NCBI GenBank assembly: GCA_963816535.1 | Contig: CAWFKW010000001.1 | Span: 62,001 to 126,000, forward strand | Length of the DNA: 64,000 nt | Source of the DNA: CAWFKW01 sp963816535 | Lineage (GTDB): Bacteria > Bacteroidota > Ignavibacteria > Tepidaquicellales > OLB5 | Direction of reading: 5' to 3' | Part shown: piece after piece, positions 25,936 through 33,864 of the stretch | Numbering within the stretch: position 1 is the first letter of the stretch | How the letters are laid out: the number at the start of each line of letters is the position of its first letter | Notes under the pieces: generated by a model | What the model saw: only the letters and a program-made list of their open reading frames with translations | Databases searched by the model: none | Told to the model about the DNA's origin: nothing | Made by a program: the position numbers and the translations under genes

Positions 25936-27327
25936 ATGGCGCTTCATCACACTGAAGAGGAATCTTCGCAAAATGCATTTGATATGCACGCCACTCCGCT
26001 GGCAATTGAGAGTATTCCAAAATATAAGATCCCTGAGAATCCGATCGATTCGAACGTTGCGTGTTCGTTAATTCAGGACGAGCTGCTTATGGACGGGAAC
26101 TCCAAGCAGAACCTTGCCACGTTCTGCCAAACGACGCTTGATGACAATGTACAGGCGCTTATGAATAAGTGCATGGATAAAAATATGATCGATAAAGATG
26201 AATATCCGCAAACGGCTGAAATTGAAAAAAGGTGCGTGCATATAATTGCTGACCTGTGGAATGCGCCAAACGAAAACGCTGCTGTAGGATGCTCAACCAC
26301 GGGGTCAAGCGAAGCCGCTATGCTGGGCGGACTAGCGTTAAAGTGGCAATGGCGCAAGAGGCGGGAAAAGGAAGGCAAACCTGCGGATAAGCCAAATATA
26401 ATAACGGGCCCGGTTCAAGTATGCTGGCATAAATTTGCACGTTACTTTGACGTTGAGATCCGCGAGATACCCATGGAACATAACCGGTATCTTATGTCGC
26501 CGGAAGAAGTGATAAAAAGAGCAAACGAAAACACTATCGGGGTTGTGCCGACTTTGGGTGTAACATTTACATGCCAGTATGAGGATGTAAAAGCTGTTTG
26601 CGGCGCGCTGGACGAATACGAAAAAAAGACCGGCCTAAATATCCCGGTTCATGTTGATGCTGCCTGCGGGGGATTTGTCGCCCCGTTCGTAACGCCTGAG
26701 CTTCTTTGGGATTTCAGGCTGCCGCGAGTTAAGTCGATTAACACATCAGGGCACAAATACGGGCTCTCGCCCTTAGGCGTAGGCTGGGTAATTTGGCGCG
26801 AGAAAACGGATCTCCCCAAAGAGCTAATTTTTAACGTTAATTATCTTGGCGGAAATATGCCGACCTTCGCGCTGAACTTCTCCAGGCCGGGCGGCCAGAT
26901 AGTCGCCCAGTATTACAACCTGGTAAGGCATGGCAGGTCAGGCTATAGAAGAATTCAAAGCGCATGCCTTAAAATAGCGCAATACATTTCCCGTAAAATA
27001 GAGAAGTTGGATCGCTTTGATATTATTTACGACGGCGAAGGCGGCCTGCCCGGTTGCTGCTGGAAATTAAAAGAGGGGATAGATCATGGATTCAATTTGT
27101 TTGACCTGTCCGACAAGCTTCGTTCAAGGGGATGGCAAATAGCTTCTTATTCGCTTCCTCCTGACTGTGAGGATGTTGTTATTCAGCGGGTATTAGTGCG
27201 CAATGGATTTAATAAAGACCTGGCGGACCTGCTGATAAACGATTTTAAACGTGCGCTGCAGTATTTTGAAAAGAATCCGGTTAAACAACGGTTAACCGAA
27301 GCGGAGGCGGGGGGACATCACCATTAA
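25936..27327 (+). CDS. gadB: Glutamate decarboxylase
   Basis: 463 residues, the normal length of the Gad family. It turns glutamate into GABA and CO2 with pyridoxal phosphate, consuming a proton. The PLP lysine is K274 in NTSGHKYGLSPLG. Other family signatures: STTGSSEAAMLGG, HVDAACGGFVAPF and LNFSRPGGQ. The C-terminus ends GGHHH; in E. coli GadB a C-terminal His plugs the active site at neutral pH, and this tail could do the same (inference). No GadC antiporter gene is nearby, so a metabolic GABA role is as likely as acid resistance. ATG 25936 gives the full N-terminus. Confidence 0.95.
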   Translation: MALHHTEEESSQNAFDMHATPLAIESIPKYKIPENPIDSNVACSLIQDELLMDGNSKQNLATFCQTTLDDNVQALMNKCMDKNMIDKDEYPQTAEIEKRCVHIIADLWNAPNENAAVGCSTTGSSEAAMLGGLALKWQWRKRREKEGKPADKPNIITGPVQVCWHKFARYFDVEIREIPMEHNRYLMSPEEVIKRANENTIGVVPTLGVTFTCQYEDVKAVCGALDEYEKKTGLNIPVHVDAACGGFVAPFVTPELLWDFRLPRVKSINTSGHKYGLSPLGVGWVIWREKTDLPKELIFNVNYLGGNMPTFALNFSRPGGQIVAQYYNLVRHGRSGYRRIQSACLKIAQYISRKIEKLDRFDIIYDGEGGLPGCCWKLKEGIDHGFNLFDLSDKLRSRGWQIASYSLPPDCEDVVIQRVLVRNGFNKDLADLLINDFKRALQYFEKNPVKQRLTEAEAGGHHH

Positions 27328-27334
27328 GACACCC

Positions 27335-27805
27335 CTATTTTATCTCTGATATAAATGAATCATTAAAACCCTGCTGGCGAACCTCATCAAGAGCTGTTTG
27401 CGCATCAGAAATAGAACTGAAAACTCCTACTCTGATCTTGTAGAAATCGCCGACCTTGGCGTAATCAACGTCAAAATCTAACGAAGATTTTGCTTTGTCA
27501 GAAAGCTTCTCGGCAGACTGTTCATTGCTGAATGCGCCTATTTGGATAGTATAGCGTTTATTTGATTTTTCCTTTGTATTATCTTCATTAGTTGACGAAG
27601 GCACATTTGAATTATCGGTTTTCTGCGTGTTTTGAACAGCCGTAGGGTTAGGATTATCGGAATCTACCGGAGTTACCGCAGGGCCCTCGTCCTCAGCTGT
27701 TTCAATCTCGTAGCCTACATTGTTGCATGCGCAGGAAAACAACGTAAGCGAAAGGAGGGAAACCGAAAATAATATAGCGGCCAGAATTCTTTTTGATTTT
27801 TTCAT
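27335..27805 (-). CDS. SPOR-domain lipoprotein
   Basis: 156 residues. Lipoprotein signal with lipidated Cys in LTLFSC (about residue 25) or the CAC just after; a low-complexity Asn/Thr/Asp linker (about 30-85); then a SPOR domain (about 84-156; RYTIQIGAFSNEQSAEKL and YKIRVGVFSSISDAQTAL). SPOR domains bind denuded glycan strands of peptidoglycan, often at the division septum. The protein is likely a septal envelope lipoprotein. It is convergent with gadB, with only 7 bases between stops. Confidence 0.9.
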   Translation of the reverse strand: MKKSKRILAAILFSVSLLSLTLFSCACNNVGYEIETAEDEGPAVTPVDSDNPNPTAVQNTQKTDNSNVPSSTNEDNTKEKSNKRYTIQIGAFSNEQSAEKLSDKAKSSLDFDVDYAKVGDFYKIRVGVFSSISDAQTALDEVRQQGFNDSFISEIK

Positions 27806-28005
27806 GTGTGCATCGGTTATATACTCTTAGCTAAATTTACTACAAAATATAGCTTAGCAAACACATTCTTACTATACACTAAACACGTTAAATTAAATGC
27901 TGTTTTTGGGCCGGAATCATCAATTATTGCAGTTCTTCCTTGATCTACAGCATTTGGACAAACAGGACATTTGATTAGATAAAATTAGGCGGATCATTAG
28001 CTTAA
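27806..28005. other. Intergenic, nothing recognised
   Basis: About 200 AT-rich bases upstream of the SPOR gene; its promoter must lie here. The next part of the gap holds a gene remnant (28006-28185). Confidence 0.5.
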
Positions 28006-28185
28006 CTAATCACCGGCAAAATCAAATACTCTGTTGAATCCTGAATCGACATCAGTTTGCATGTTCTGATTGATAGGGAACGGCATAATGTGGTCGTATT
28101 GGTATGGTAATTCCATGATTTCAACTCTTGCAGACAGCATCTTATTACCGCCGTCCAGTGTATTTGTAACGCACGGCGGCATCAT
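28006..28185 (-). pseudogene. Short protein-like frame, probable 3' remnant of a lost gene
   Basis: From ATG 28185 the minus strand reads 59 codons to TAG at 28006-28008. The translation (TNTLDGGNKMLSARVEI, ELPYQYDHIMPFPINQN, FNRVFDFAGD) has the composition of a real protein, and the frame stays protein-like for six codons upstream of the ATG until a TGA. It has no ribosome site and no signal. I read it as the C-terminal end of a decayed gene. The family is not identified; the PFPINQN stretch is loosely like SusD C-termini but that is a guess. Confidence 0.4.
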
Positions 28186-28274
28186 CGCAGCGGGGGAAAA
28201 TCATCTTATTATTTAGTTCCTTAACAAAAACATAACATTTTTTCAGTATTATTATGAATTAATATTGAGAAAAT

Positions 28275-29936
28275 ATGAAAAAAATTACAGCCGCGTTTAT
28301 TTGTGTTTATCTTGCTCTAGCATTTATCTCGTGCCAGAAAAAAGTTTCGAATTCAGTTTATGATAATGGCAGGCCGAAACTGATAATAGGAATCGTTGTT
28401 GATCAGATGGCATATGATTATACCCAAAGATATTGGGACAAGTTTTCTGCCGGCGGTTTCAAAAGACTTTTCACCGGAGGCTTTGTATGTAAAAATGCTT
28501 TCTTCGAACACTTCCCGACATACACCGGCCCTGGGCACACATGTATATTTACGGGCAACGACCCCGGTATCAGCGGGATAGCAGCTAACGACTGGTATGA
28601 CAGGGCGCTTAAAAAGGAAGTTTACTGCGCCGAAGATGATTCCGTAAAGACCGTTGGAAGCTTTTCATCAGCGGGGAAAATGTCGCCTAAAAACATGCTG
28701 GTTTTAACAATTGGCGACAGACTGAAACTGACCTCTAATTTCAAGTCCAGATCAATTGGCATTTCTCTGAAAGACCGCGCCGCGATATTGCCTGCCGGAC
28801 GATTAGCAGATGAGGCTTATTGGTACGACGCCGCAAGCAAATACTGGATCTCAAGCACATATTATATGAAAGAGCTTCCTGAATGGGTTAACAAATTCAA
28901 TTCAAGACATCTTGAGGACCAATATCTAAGTTCCGACTGGAATACACTGCTTCCCATTGAACAGTATACTGAAAGTACCCCGGATGATAATGCTTATGAA
29001 AGAACTTACAACGGCGAAGATAAACCGGTGTTCCCGCATAAATTTCCGGAACTCAGGTACAGGAACACGCATTTACTCCAGTATTCCCCATTTGGCAACA
29101 GCATTGAAAAAGAATTTACCATCGACGCAATTAAGAACCTGAACCTGGGCAAAGGCGATGCAACTGATTTCCTCTGCCTGAGTTTTTCATCTACCGACTA
29201 TGTTGGACACATGTTTGGTCCGTATTCGGTTGAAGCCGAAGATACTTATTTAAGGCTTGACAAGGACCTGGCAGATATGTTCACCTTCCTTGATGAGTAC
29301 ATCGGAATGGATAAAGTCCTTATATTTCTTACAGCTGACCATGGTAATTCGCCAAACCCGATCTTTCTCAGGGACCATCGGATTGACGCAGGCGCATTTC
29401 ATTACGGCATTATAAAAGACTCGTGCAACGCATACTTAAAACGCGTCTTTGGGCTTGAGAATGCCGCTGTTGACGTTATCAATCAGCAGGTTTATCTTGA
29501 CCATGACTTAATTCGGGCCAAAGCCAGCCAACTGAATATAATTGAGGATAGCGTTGCAGCATTTATAACAACAAACATCGAGGGGGTGAAGGAAGTATAC
29601 ACCGCTCACGATCTGGAACAAAATAATAAAAAGGACGTGTACGCAAAGAATTTCTTTAATGGATATTATCAGCCAAGAAGCGGGGATGTGCTTATTAACT
29701 TCAGGCCCTATTGGATAGAGGAAAATCTGCAGGGAACCGAGCATGGAAGTCCGTATAATTATGATACTCACGTTCCGTTAGTGTGGTATGGCTGGCGCAT
29801 CAATGAGGGCTCAACCGGCGAATATGCCGCAATTAAAGATATTGTTCCCACACTTGCAAATATTCTCAGCATCGATGTCCCAGAAGAATCAACAGGCAAG
29901 CCAATCCAGTCAATGCTAAATAGTATTAGAAAATGA
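28275..29936 (+). CDS. PafA-type alkaline phosphatase superfamily lipoprotein
   Basis: 553 residues. Lipoprotein signal with Cys20 (LAFISC). Metal site and nucleophile match PafA-like phosphatases: D43 in IGIVVDQMAYDY, the nucleophile Thr in PTYTGPGH (residues 81-88), an Asn in AANDWYD, then LSFSSTDYVGHMFGP, TADHGN and a late His in EHGSPYNYDTHVP. The enzyme would release phosphate from monoesters in the periplasm. This family is widespread in Bacteroidota and, unlike PhoA, is often not repressed by phosphate. ATG 28275 is preceded by AT-rich sequence. It stands alone on its strand. Confidence 0.88.
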   Translation: MKKITAAFICVYLALAFISCQKKVSNSVYDNGRPKLIIGIVVDQMAYDYTQRYWDKFSAGGFKRLFTGGFVCKNAFFEHFPTYTGPGHTCIFTGNDPGISGIAANDWYDRALKKEVYCAEDDSVKTVGSFSSAGKMSPKNMLVLTIGDRLKLTSNFKSRSIGISLKDRAAILPAGRLADEAYWYDAASKYWISSTYYMKELPEWVNKFNSRHLEDQYLSSDWNTLLPIEQYTESTPDDNAYERTYNGEDKPVFPHKFPELRYRNTHLLQYSPFGNSIEKEFTIDAIKNLNLGKGDATDFLCLSFSSTDYVGHMFGPYSVEAEDTYLRLDKDLADMFTFLDEYIGMDKVLIFLTADHGNSPNPIFLRDHRIDAGAFHYGIIKDSCNAYLKRVFGLENAAVDVINQQVYLDHDLIRAKASQLNIIEDSVAAFITTNIEGVKEVYTAHDLEQNNKKDVYAKNFFNGYYQPRSGDVLINFRPYWIEENLQGTEHGSPYNYDTHVPLVWYGWRINEGSTGEYAAIKDIVPTLANILSIDVPEESTGKPIQSMLNSIRK

Positions 29937-30165
29937 CCGTTCTGTTAAGATTCAGGTTCCCAAAATCTCATGTTTCTGCTTATTTTATCCCCATCGGAAA
30001 ATCCCTAAAATAACAGATTATTAGCAGTTTTTACAATTTTTTACAATTAGTTACCCCAAAATTACATCTTATTAACCGAATCAAAATTATAAGGTGTTAT
30101 AATTGGTACAGGATGGGAGTGTTAACTGCTTAATAATTTACTAAGTAACTTAATTATCATTTAGT

Positions 30166-31515
30166 ATGACAAATCACGGATTTAGTAAGATGGGTTATTA
30201 CGCTCTTGATCGTATAACCGATGTTTTTCCGACATTTGCACCAAAAGTTTTCCAGAGATTATTTCTGGCGACTTTTGGCTCAGCCCTTGCTTATTCTTTA
30301 TATCTGAAAAAATACCGCCGGCAATTATTCAAGACAAAGAGTTTTAACAGCATTCTTGTTGTTGTCGATATCAATATCGGCGATGCGGTGCTGCTGCAAA
30401 ACAGCATTTCGGCCGTGCGCAATTATTTCCCCGGCGCGCGGATAGATTATATGTGTTCACAAAAGGGCGGTGAATTACTGCCCCGAATTCCGAGCGCTGA
30501 TAACGTTTACAATGTTTTTACGGGCGGCGGAGTACCTTCCCCAAAAGATGCCGGAGTTGTAAGAGATATAGTAATTACAAACGAATATTCTCTCATATTG
30601 AACTTCTCGCCGTTCGTTTCCAAAGGAATGCTGAGTTACGGAGCAAACGTGCTTCAGATGTACATTCCTCTATCGGCATATATACTGAACCTTTGGCGCG
30701 TAAAGGCTGAGCAAATGCACTTCTCTGAGATAGCATATGCATTCCTTGAGGAATTTTTGAGTCCGCTTGAAGTCCCTGCTTCCGGAAATGCACTGGAGAT
30801 TGTAAACAATCGCGAAAATCTTGCTTCAGTCGGCAACGTTGTTTATGTCCAGCGCGAAGATATCCGGGCGGCAAATGAATTTCTTCTAACCCGAGGCGTT
30901 ATGCCATTCGACAGGCTGATGATGTTCAATCCCGATGTGACGGTGAAATACAGCATGATCCCGTTTGAAGCCCAGGCGAAGATTCTGGAAAATATTCTGA
31001 AGACTGACGAGGTTGATTACGCTTTGATTGGCGCAGCATATTTCAAAAAAGGAATAGAAAATGATCTGGTTGCGGCGATGCCAGCGGAACTGAGAAAGAG
31101 AATTATAATCGTCCCGTACATGAGTCTTGGCACATATACGGCTTTAATAGATATGTGCGATGTTTTCCTGACCGGCGATACCGGCCCGCTTCATATTGCC
31201 GCATCACGAAAAAAACCGATTGATAAAAGCGATTCCCTCAGAAACCGCACCGCTGTTGTGTCGGTTATTGGCCCAACCGATTCGAGGATGTTTACTTATG
31301 ATTCCGAAAAGCCGGGCCACATGCCCGCCTGCCAGGATGCGCCATCAAGGGTGTTTGTTGGCCAGGCCCCGTGCAGGAACATAACGTGCCTCAATAAAAC
31401 CGGCAAAACCTGCAAAGAGATAAGATGCTTTACCAATATTGACCCTGACGAAATATCCTCTTATATTGTGTCTTATTTCAGATATCTCAACGTGCCTGCC
31501 CGCAAGCTGGGCTGA
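30166..31515 (+). CDS. Glycosyltransferase family 9 (heptosyltransferase-like)
   Basis: 449 residues. N-terminal GT9 core VVDINIGDAVLLQNSISAVR with FPGARIDYM, and C-terminal donor site FLTGDTGPLHIAASRKK, matching ADP-heptose LPS heptosyltransferases (GxGDxxL...GPLHIAA). It would add a sugar to the LPS core or a similar glycan at the inner membrane. An N-terminal 45 residues precede the fold and a Cys-rich tail (APCRNITCLNKTGKTC, IRCF) is unusual and may bind metal. It is followed closely by a LysE-type gene. Confidence 0.87.
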   Translation: MTNHGFSKMGYYALDRITDVFPTFAPKVFQRLFLATFGSALAYSLYLKKYRRQLFKTKSFNSILVVVDINIGDAVLLQNSISAVRNYFPGARIDYMCSQKGGELLPRIPSADNVYNVFTGGGVPSPKDAGVVRDIVITNEYSLILNFSPFVSKGMLSYGANVLQMYIPLSAYILNLWRVKAEQMHFSEIAYAFLEEFLSPLEVPASGNALEIVNNRENLASVGNVVYVQREDIRAANEFLLTRGVMPFDRLMMFNPDVTVKYSMIPFEAQAKILENILKTDEVDYALIGAAYFKKGIENDLVAAMPAELRKRIIIVPYMSLGTYTALIDMCDVFLTGDTGPLHIAASRKKPIDKSDSLRNRTAVVSVIGPTDSRMFTYDSEKPGHMPACQDAPSRVFVGQAPCRNITCLNKTGKTCKEIRCFTNIDPDEISSYIVSYFRYLNVPARKLG

Positions 31516-31541
31516 GATATTCTAATATCGCCTGAAAATTT

Positions 31542-32195
31542 TTGTCATATCATAATGTAATTTTGTTCGCTCTTAGCGCTTATGCTATGGGCTTTTTGGC
31601 CGCCATACCGATTGGAGCCACTCAGATCGAAATCGCGAAACGCCTGCTGAACGGTTACATTTTCTCAGCGGTCATGATAGTCGCGGGCGCGGTTACGTCT
31701 GATTTCACATACGGCCTGATTGCAATGTACGGCATAGCGCCATTCCTGCAGACGCCTAAAGCGCAGGCTATTTTTTCAATCGCCAATTCGGTTATACTCG
31801 TAATTTTAGGGGTAGTTACCCTGAGACAAAGCAAAACGGGTTTAGGCGAAAAGAAAAAGGCGAACGAGTTCTTTGCGAAGAACCATACATCATATGTAAC
31901 CGGGTTCCTGCTTGCTGTAGCAAATCCGTTCATCATTTACTGGTGGCTGCTTGGTTCTCATTTTTTAGCCGGCGTTTACGGAATTGAGAGGTATGATACA
32001 TCAGATACTTTTTTGTATTTAATATCCGGCGCGCTGGGTATCGGCTCTTACCCGCTAACAATGCTCTTTGGAATTCACAAGACGAAGAAATTCTTCTCTG
32101 AAAAAACAATCATGAAAACTACGTTCTTTTTCGGCGCAGCGTTGTTCATTCTTGCGGCGTATTTCATGTTTGAAGGATTGAGGTATTTTTTATAG
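31542..32195 (+). CDS. LysE-family exporter
   Basis: 217 residues with about six membrane helices, N-terminal AYAMGFLAAIPIGATQIEIAKR typical of the LysE/RhtB family (PIGP/PIGA loop), and a central KANEFF...SYVTGFLLAVANPFIIYWW segment. It would export an amino acid or related metabolite. The TTG start at 31542 is chosen because no ATG precedes the first helix; the alternative GTA is not a start. Substrate unknown. Confidence 0.82.
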   Translation: MSYHNVILFALSAYAMGFLAAIPIGATQIEIAKRLLNGYIFSAVMIVAGAVTSDFTYGLIAMYGIAPFLQTPKAQAIFSIANSVILVILGVVTLRQSKTGLGEKKKANEFFAKNHTSYVTGFLLAVANPFIIYWWLLGSHFLAGVYGIERYDTSDTFLYLISGALGIGSYPLTMLFGIHKTKKFFSEKTIMKTTFFFGAALFILAAYFMFEGLRYFL

Positions 32196-32214
32196 GTTGA
32201 TCAATTATCTGTAG

Positions 32215-32236
32215 GGGCGGACCTGTGTGTCCGCCC
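32215..32236. repeat. Hairpin repeat GGGCGGAC-CTGTGT-GTCCGCCC
   Basis: Perfect 8-bp stem within gtaggggcggacctgtgtg, a sequence I recall as a dispersed intergenic element in several phyla. It may also act as a terminator for the LysE gene but lacks a T-run. Confidence 0.65.
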
Positions 32237-32310
32237 GAAATCTCGCCTCACTCCCGACAAAGATGCTCTTCAACGTCAATATTTATACAATCTAAATCTA
32301 TTATTTGTGT

Positions 32311-32318
32311 TATATTTG
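32311..32318 (+). promoter_or_regulatory. -7 box TATATTTG
   Basis: TAnnTTTG match 31 bases before ATG 32350 of the YD-like protein gene. No clear -33 element. Confidence 0.4.
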
Positions 32319-32349
32319 AGAATTGATTCATATATCACTCAATAATTTC

Positions 32350-33180
32350 ATGCCTAAGAATTTAATCAAATATTGTTATGCTATTTTGTTAATCGTATTT
32401 GCCGGCGGCGCTTTGCAGGCGCAAACCGATCTGGATAAAGAGCGCATCAGGAAGAACAATATAAACACGGTCACAATAAAGAAATTTATCAAATCTGATA
32501 TGAAGGATGACGACGCGAATGTCGAATCAACTTTGGAGTTTGACAGGGACGGAAATGTGATTAAATATACCAGTACGCTATCCGATACAGTAGTTTTTTC
32601 TATCACTAGTAAATATGAAAATGACAGGATTATTTCTTCAAAAGATTTGAAAAACGGTAAGCTTCAAACATACACGGATTATAAGTATGATGATAAGAAT
32701 ATGTTAACTGAACAGGTTATGATAGTTTTGTATGAACCCGGACAAAACGATACAACGGCTACAAAATATGAATATAATCAAAACGGTACAATAAAATTAA
32801 CCCGTATGAGCAGCGCTTTCTCTAAAGATTTTGGGGAAACTGTAACTGAATACTCATACGACAAGAATGGAAACGAAACTTCACAGATACGGAAGAACAA
32901 AGATGGCGGCGTTGAGATGTCTATAAACAAAACTTATGATGATAAAAACAGGGTTATTGATTATAATATTTTTAACGGCCATGATTTTTTCATGCACACG
33001 ACTTATGAATATGACAGTTCAGGCGCGCTGGTTAACAATACAAAATTTGATGAAAACGGAGCCGAGAAAAGTGAAATGAATTATAAAAACGATGCCAATG
33101 GCTTGGTTCAGATATCAATCTTCTTTGATGATGTAAAGCATAATTGGCTATACAGGAAATATATTTACACGCATTATTAG
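32350..33180 (+). CDS. Exported YD/RHS-like repeat protein (paralogue B)
   Basis: About 276 residues. I use ATG 32350, giving the signal peptide MPKNLIKYCYAILLIVFAGG ending LQAQ. The mature part holds tyrosine-rich repeats (YKYDDKNMLTEQVMI, YEYNQNGTIKLTRM, YSYDKNGNETSQI, YEYDSSGALVNNTKF) like those of paralogue A at 21521-22732, and both share the [KR]ExIRxxNI start and the C-terminal KYIYTHY/KYVYSYF ending. The same family twice in 11 kb indicates duplication. Function unknown. Confidence 0.75.
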   Translation: MPKNLIKYCYAILLIVFAGGALQAQTDLDKERIRKNNINTVTIKKFIKSDMKDDDANVESTLEFDRDGNVIKYTSTLSDTVVFSITSKYENDRIISSKDLKNGKLQTYTDYKYDDKNMLTEQVMIVLYEPGQNDTTATKYEYNQNGTIKLTRMSSAFSKDFGETVTEYSYDKNGNETSQIRKNKDGGVEMSINKTYDDKNRVIDYNIFNGHDFFMHTTYEYDSSGALVNNTKFDENGAEKSEMNYKNDANGLVQISIFFDDVKHNWLYRKYIYTHY

Positions 33181-33191
33181 TGAACTGATTT

Positions 33192-33220
33192 TCGTGCTAC
33201 GACTTCACGTCGTGGCACGA
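33192..33220. repeat. 12-bp hairpin repeat (TCGTGCTACGAC / GTCGTGGCACGA)
   Basis: Inverted repeat 33192-33203 / 33209-33220 with loop TTCAC and one T-G wobble. It is another REP-like element, just after paralogue B. Confidence 0.7.
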
Positions 33221-33251
33221 ATTTGCAAAGAAGTAATTGCCATTGGATGAA

Positions 33252-33470
33252 ATGACTTTTGAATATCACTACGACACTTCGCGAAAACAATGCTGCTTGA
33301 ACTGCAGCCATTATTTCAGGTTTATGAAGCAATATGACGCAAAGCAGATAGCGCAGGTGAACGGAATTAAGGACCCGCACAAAGCCGGACAGAAGTACTG
33401 CATCTACAATAAAGAATTTGTATTTATGAGCGACGCGTGCGGGTACTTCAGGGAGTTTAAAACGTATTAG
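33252..33470 (+). CDS. Small cysteine-containing protein, unknown
   Basis: About 72 residues from ATG 33252 (a TTG at 33237 adds five). Cysteines are arranged as CCLNC near the N-terminus, then KYC and DACGYF near the C-terminus, suggesting a Zn or Fe-S site. The sequence HYDTSRKQCCLNCSHYF and QKYCIYNKEFVFMSDACGYF looks like a genuine small conserved protein. No signal peptide. Function unknown. Confidence 0.6.
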   Translation: MTFEYHYDTSRKQCCLNCSHYFRFMKQYDAKQIAQVNGIKDPHKAGQKYCIYNKEFVFMSDACGYFREFKTY

Positions 33471-33864
33471 AGCATAGTGTCATCCCTGTGAAAACGGGGA
33501 TCTTGGTTTTTCTTTGTGATTCTATTTGTTATGATGGTTTTGTGTTCTCACCCCCTCTGTATCTCCCCCTGCTAGGGGGGAAGACGAATTCTCTCATTCC
33601 CGGACCCCCACGGCGGACAGTTTGGTAATGCAAACTTCATCTTAATTTTGTCATTCCATAAATGCTTTAGAATTATCCGGCCACTTTTGAGCCGGCTTAT
33701 CTGGATTTTACATTGTTATTTATTTTTATTGAGAAGTACTTAGATTGAGCGATTTTTTTTCATGCATTTCGGGAATATTCCAAGTATAAAAACACAAAGC
33801 CCGGGTTTCCCCCGGGCTTTGAATGTTCTGGAGAACATTATACAGTATTATATTGTTGAAGGAG
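33471..33864. other. Intergenic repeat cluster
   Basis: About 390 bases containing a variant of the 2934 repeat (33480-33502, gtcatccctgtgaaaacgg), a CCCC-rich hairpin (33564-33581, tccccctgctaggggg), and a partial ATTCCCGGACCCCCACGGC motif (33596-33614). No credible frame. A terminator for the minus-strand gene is at its right end. Confidence 0.55.
33795..33821 (-). terminator. Intrinsic terminator
   Basis: 11-bp stem CAAAGCCCGGG (33795-33805) / CCCGGGCTTTG (33811-33821). On the minus strand it is followed by TGTTTTTA, ending the T9SS propeller gene. Confidence 0.85.
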
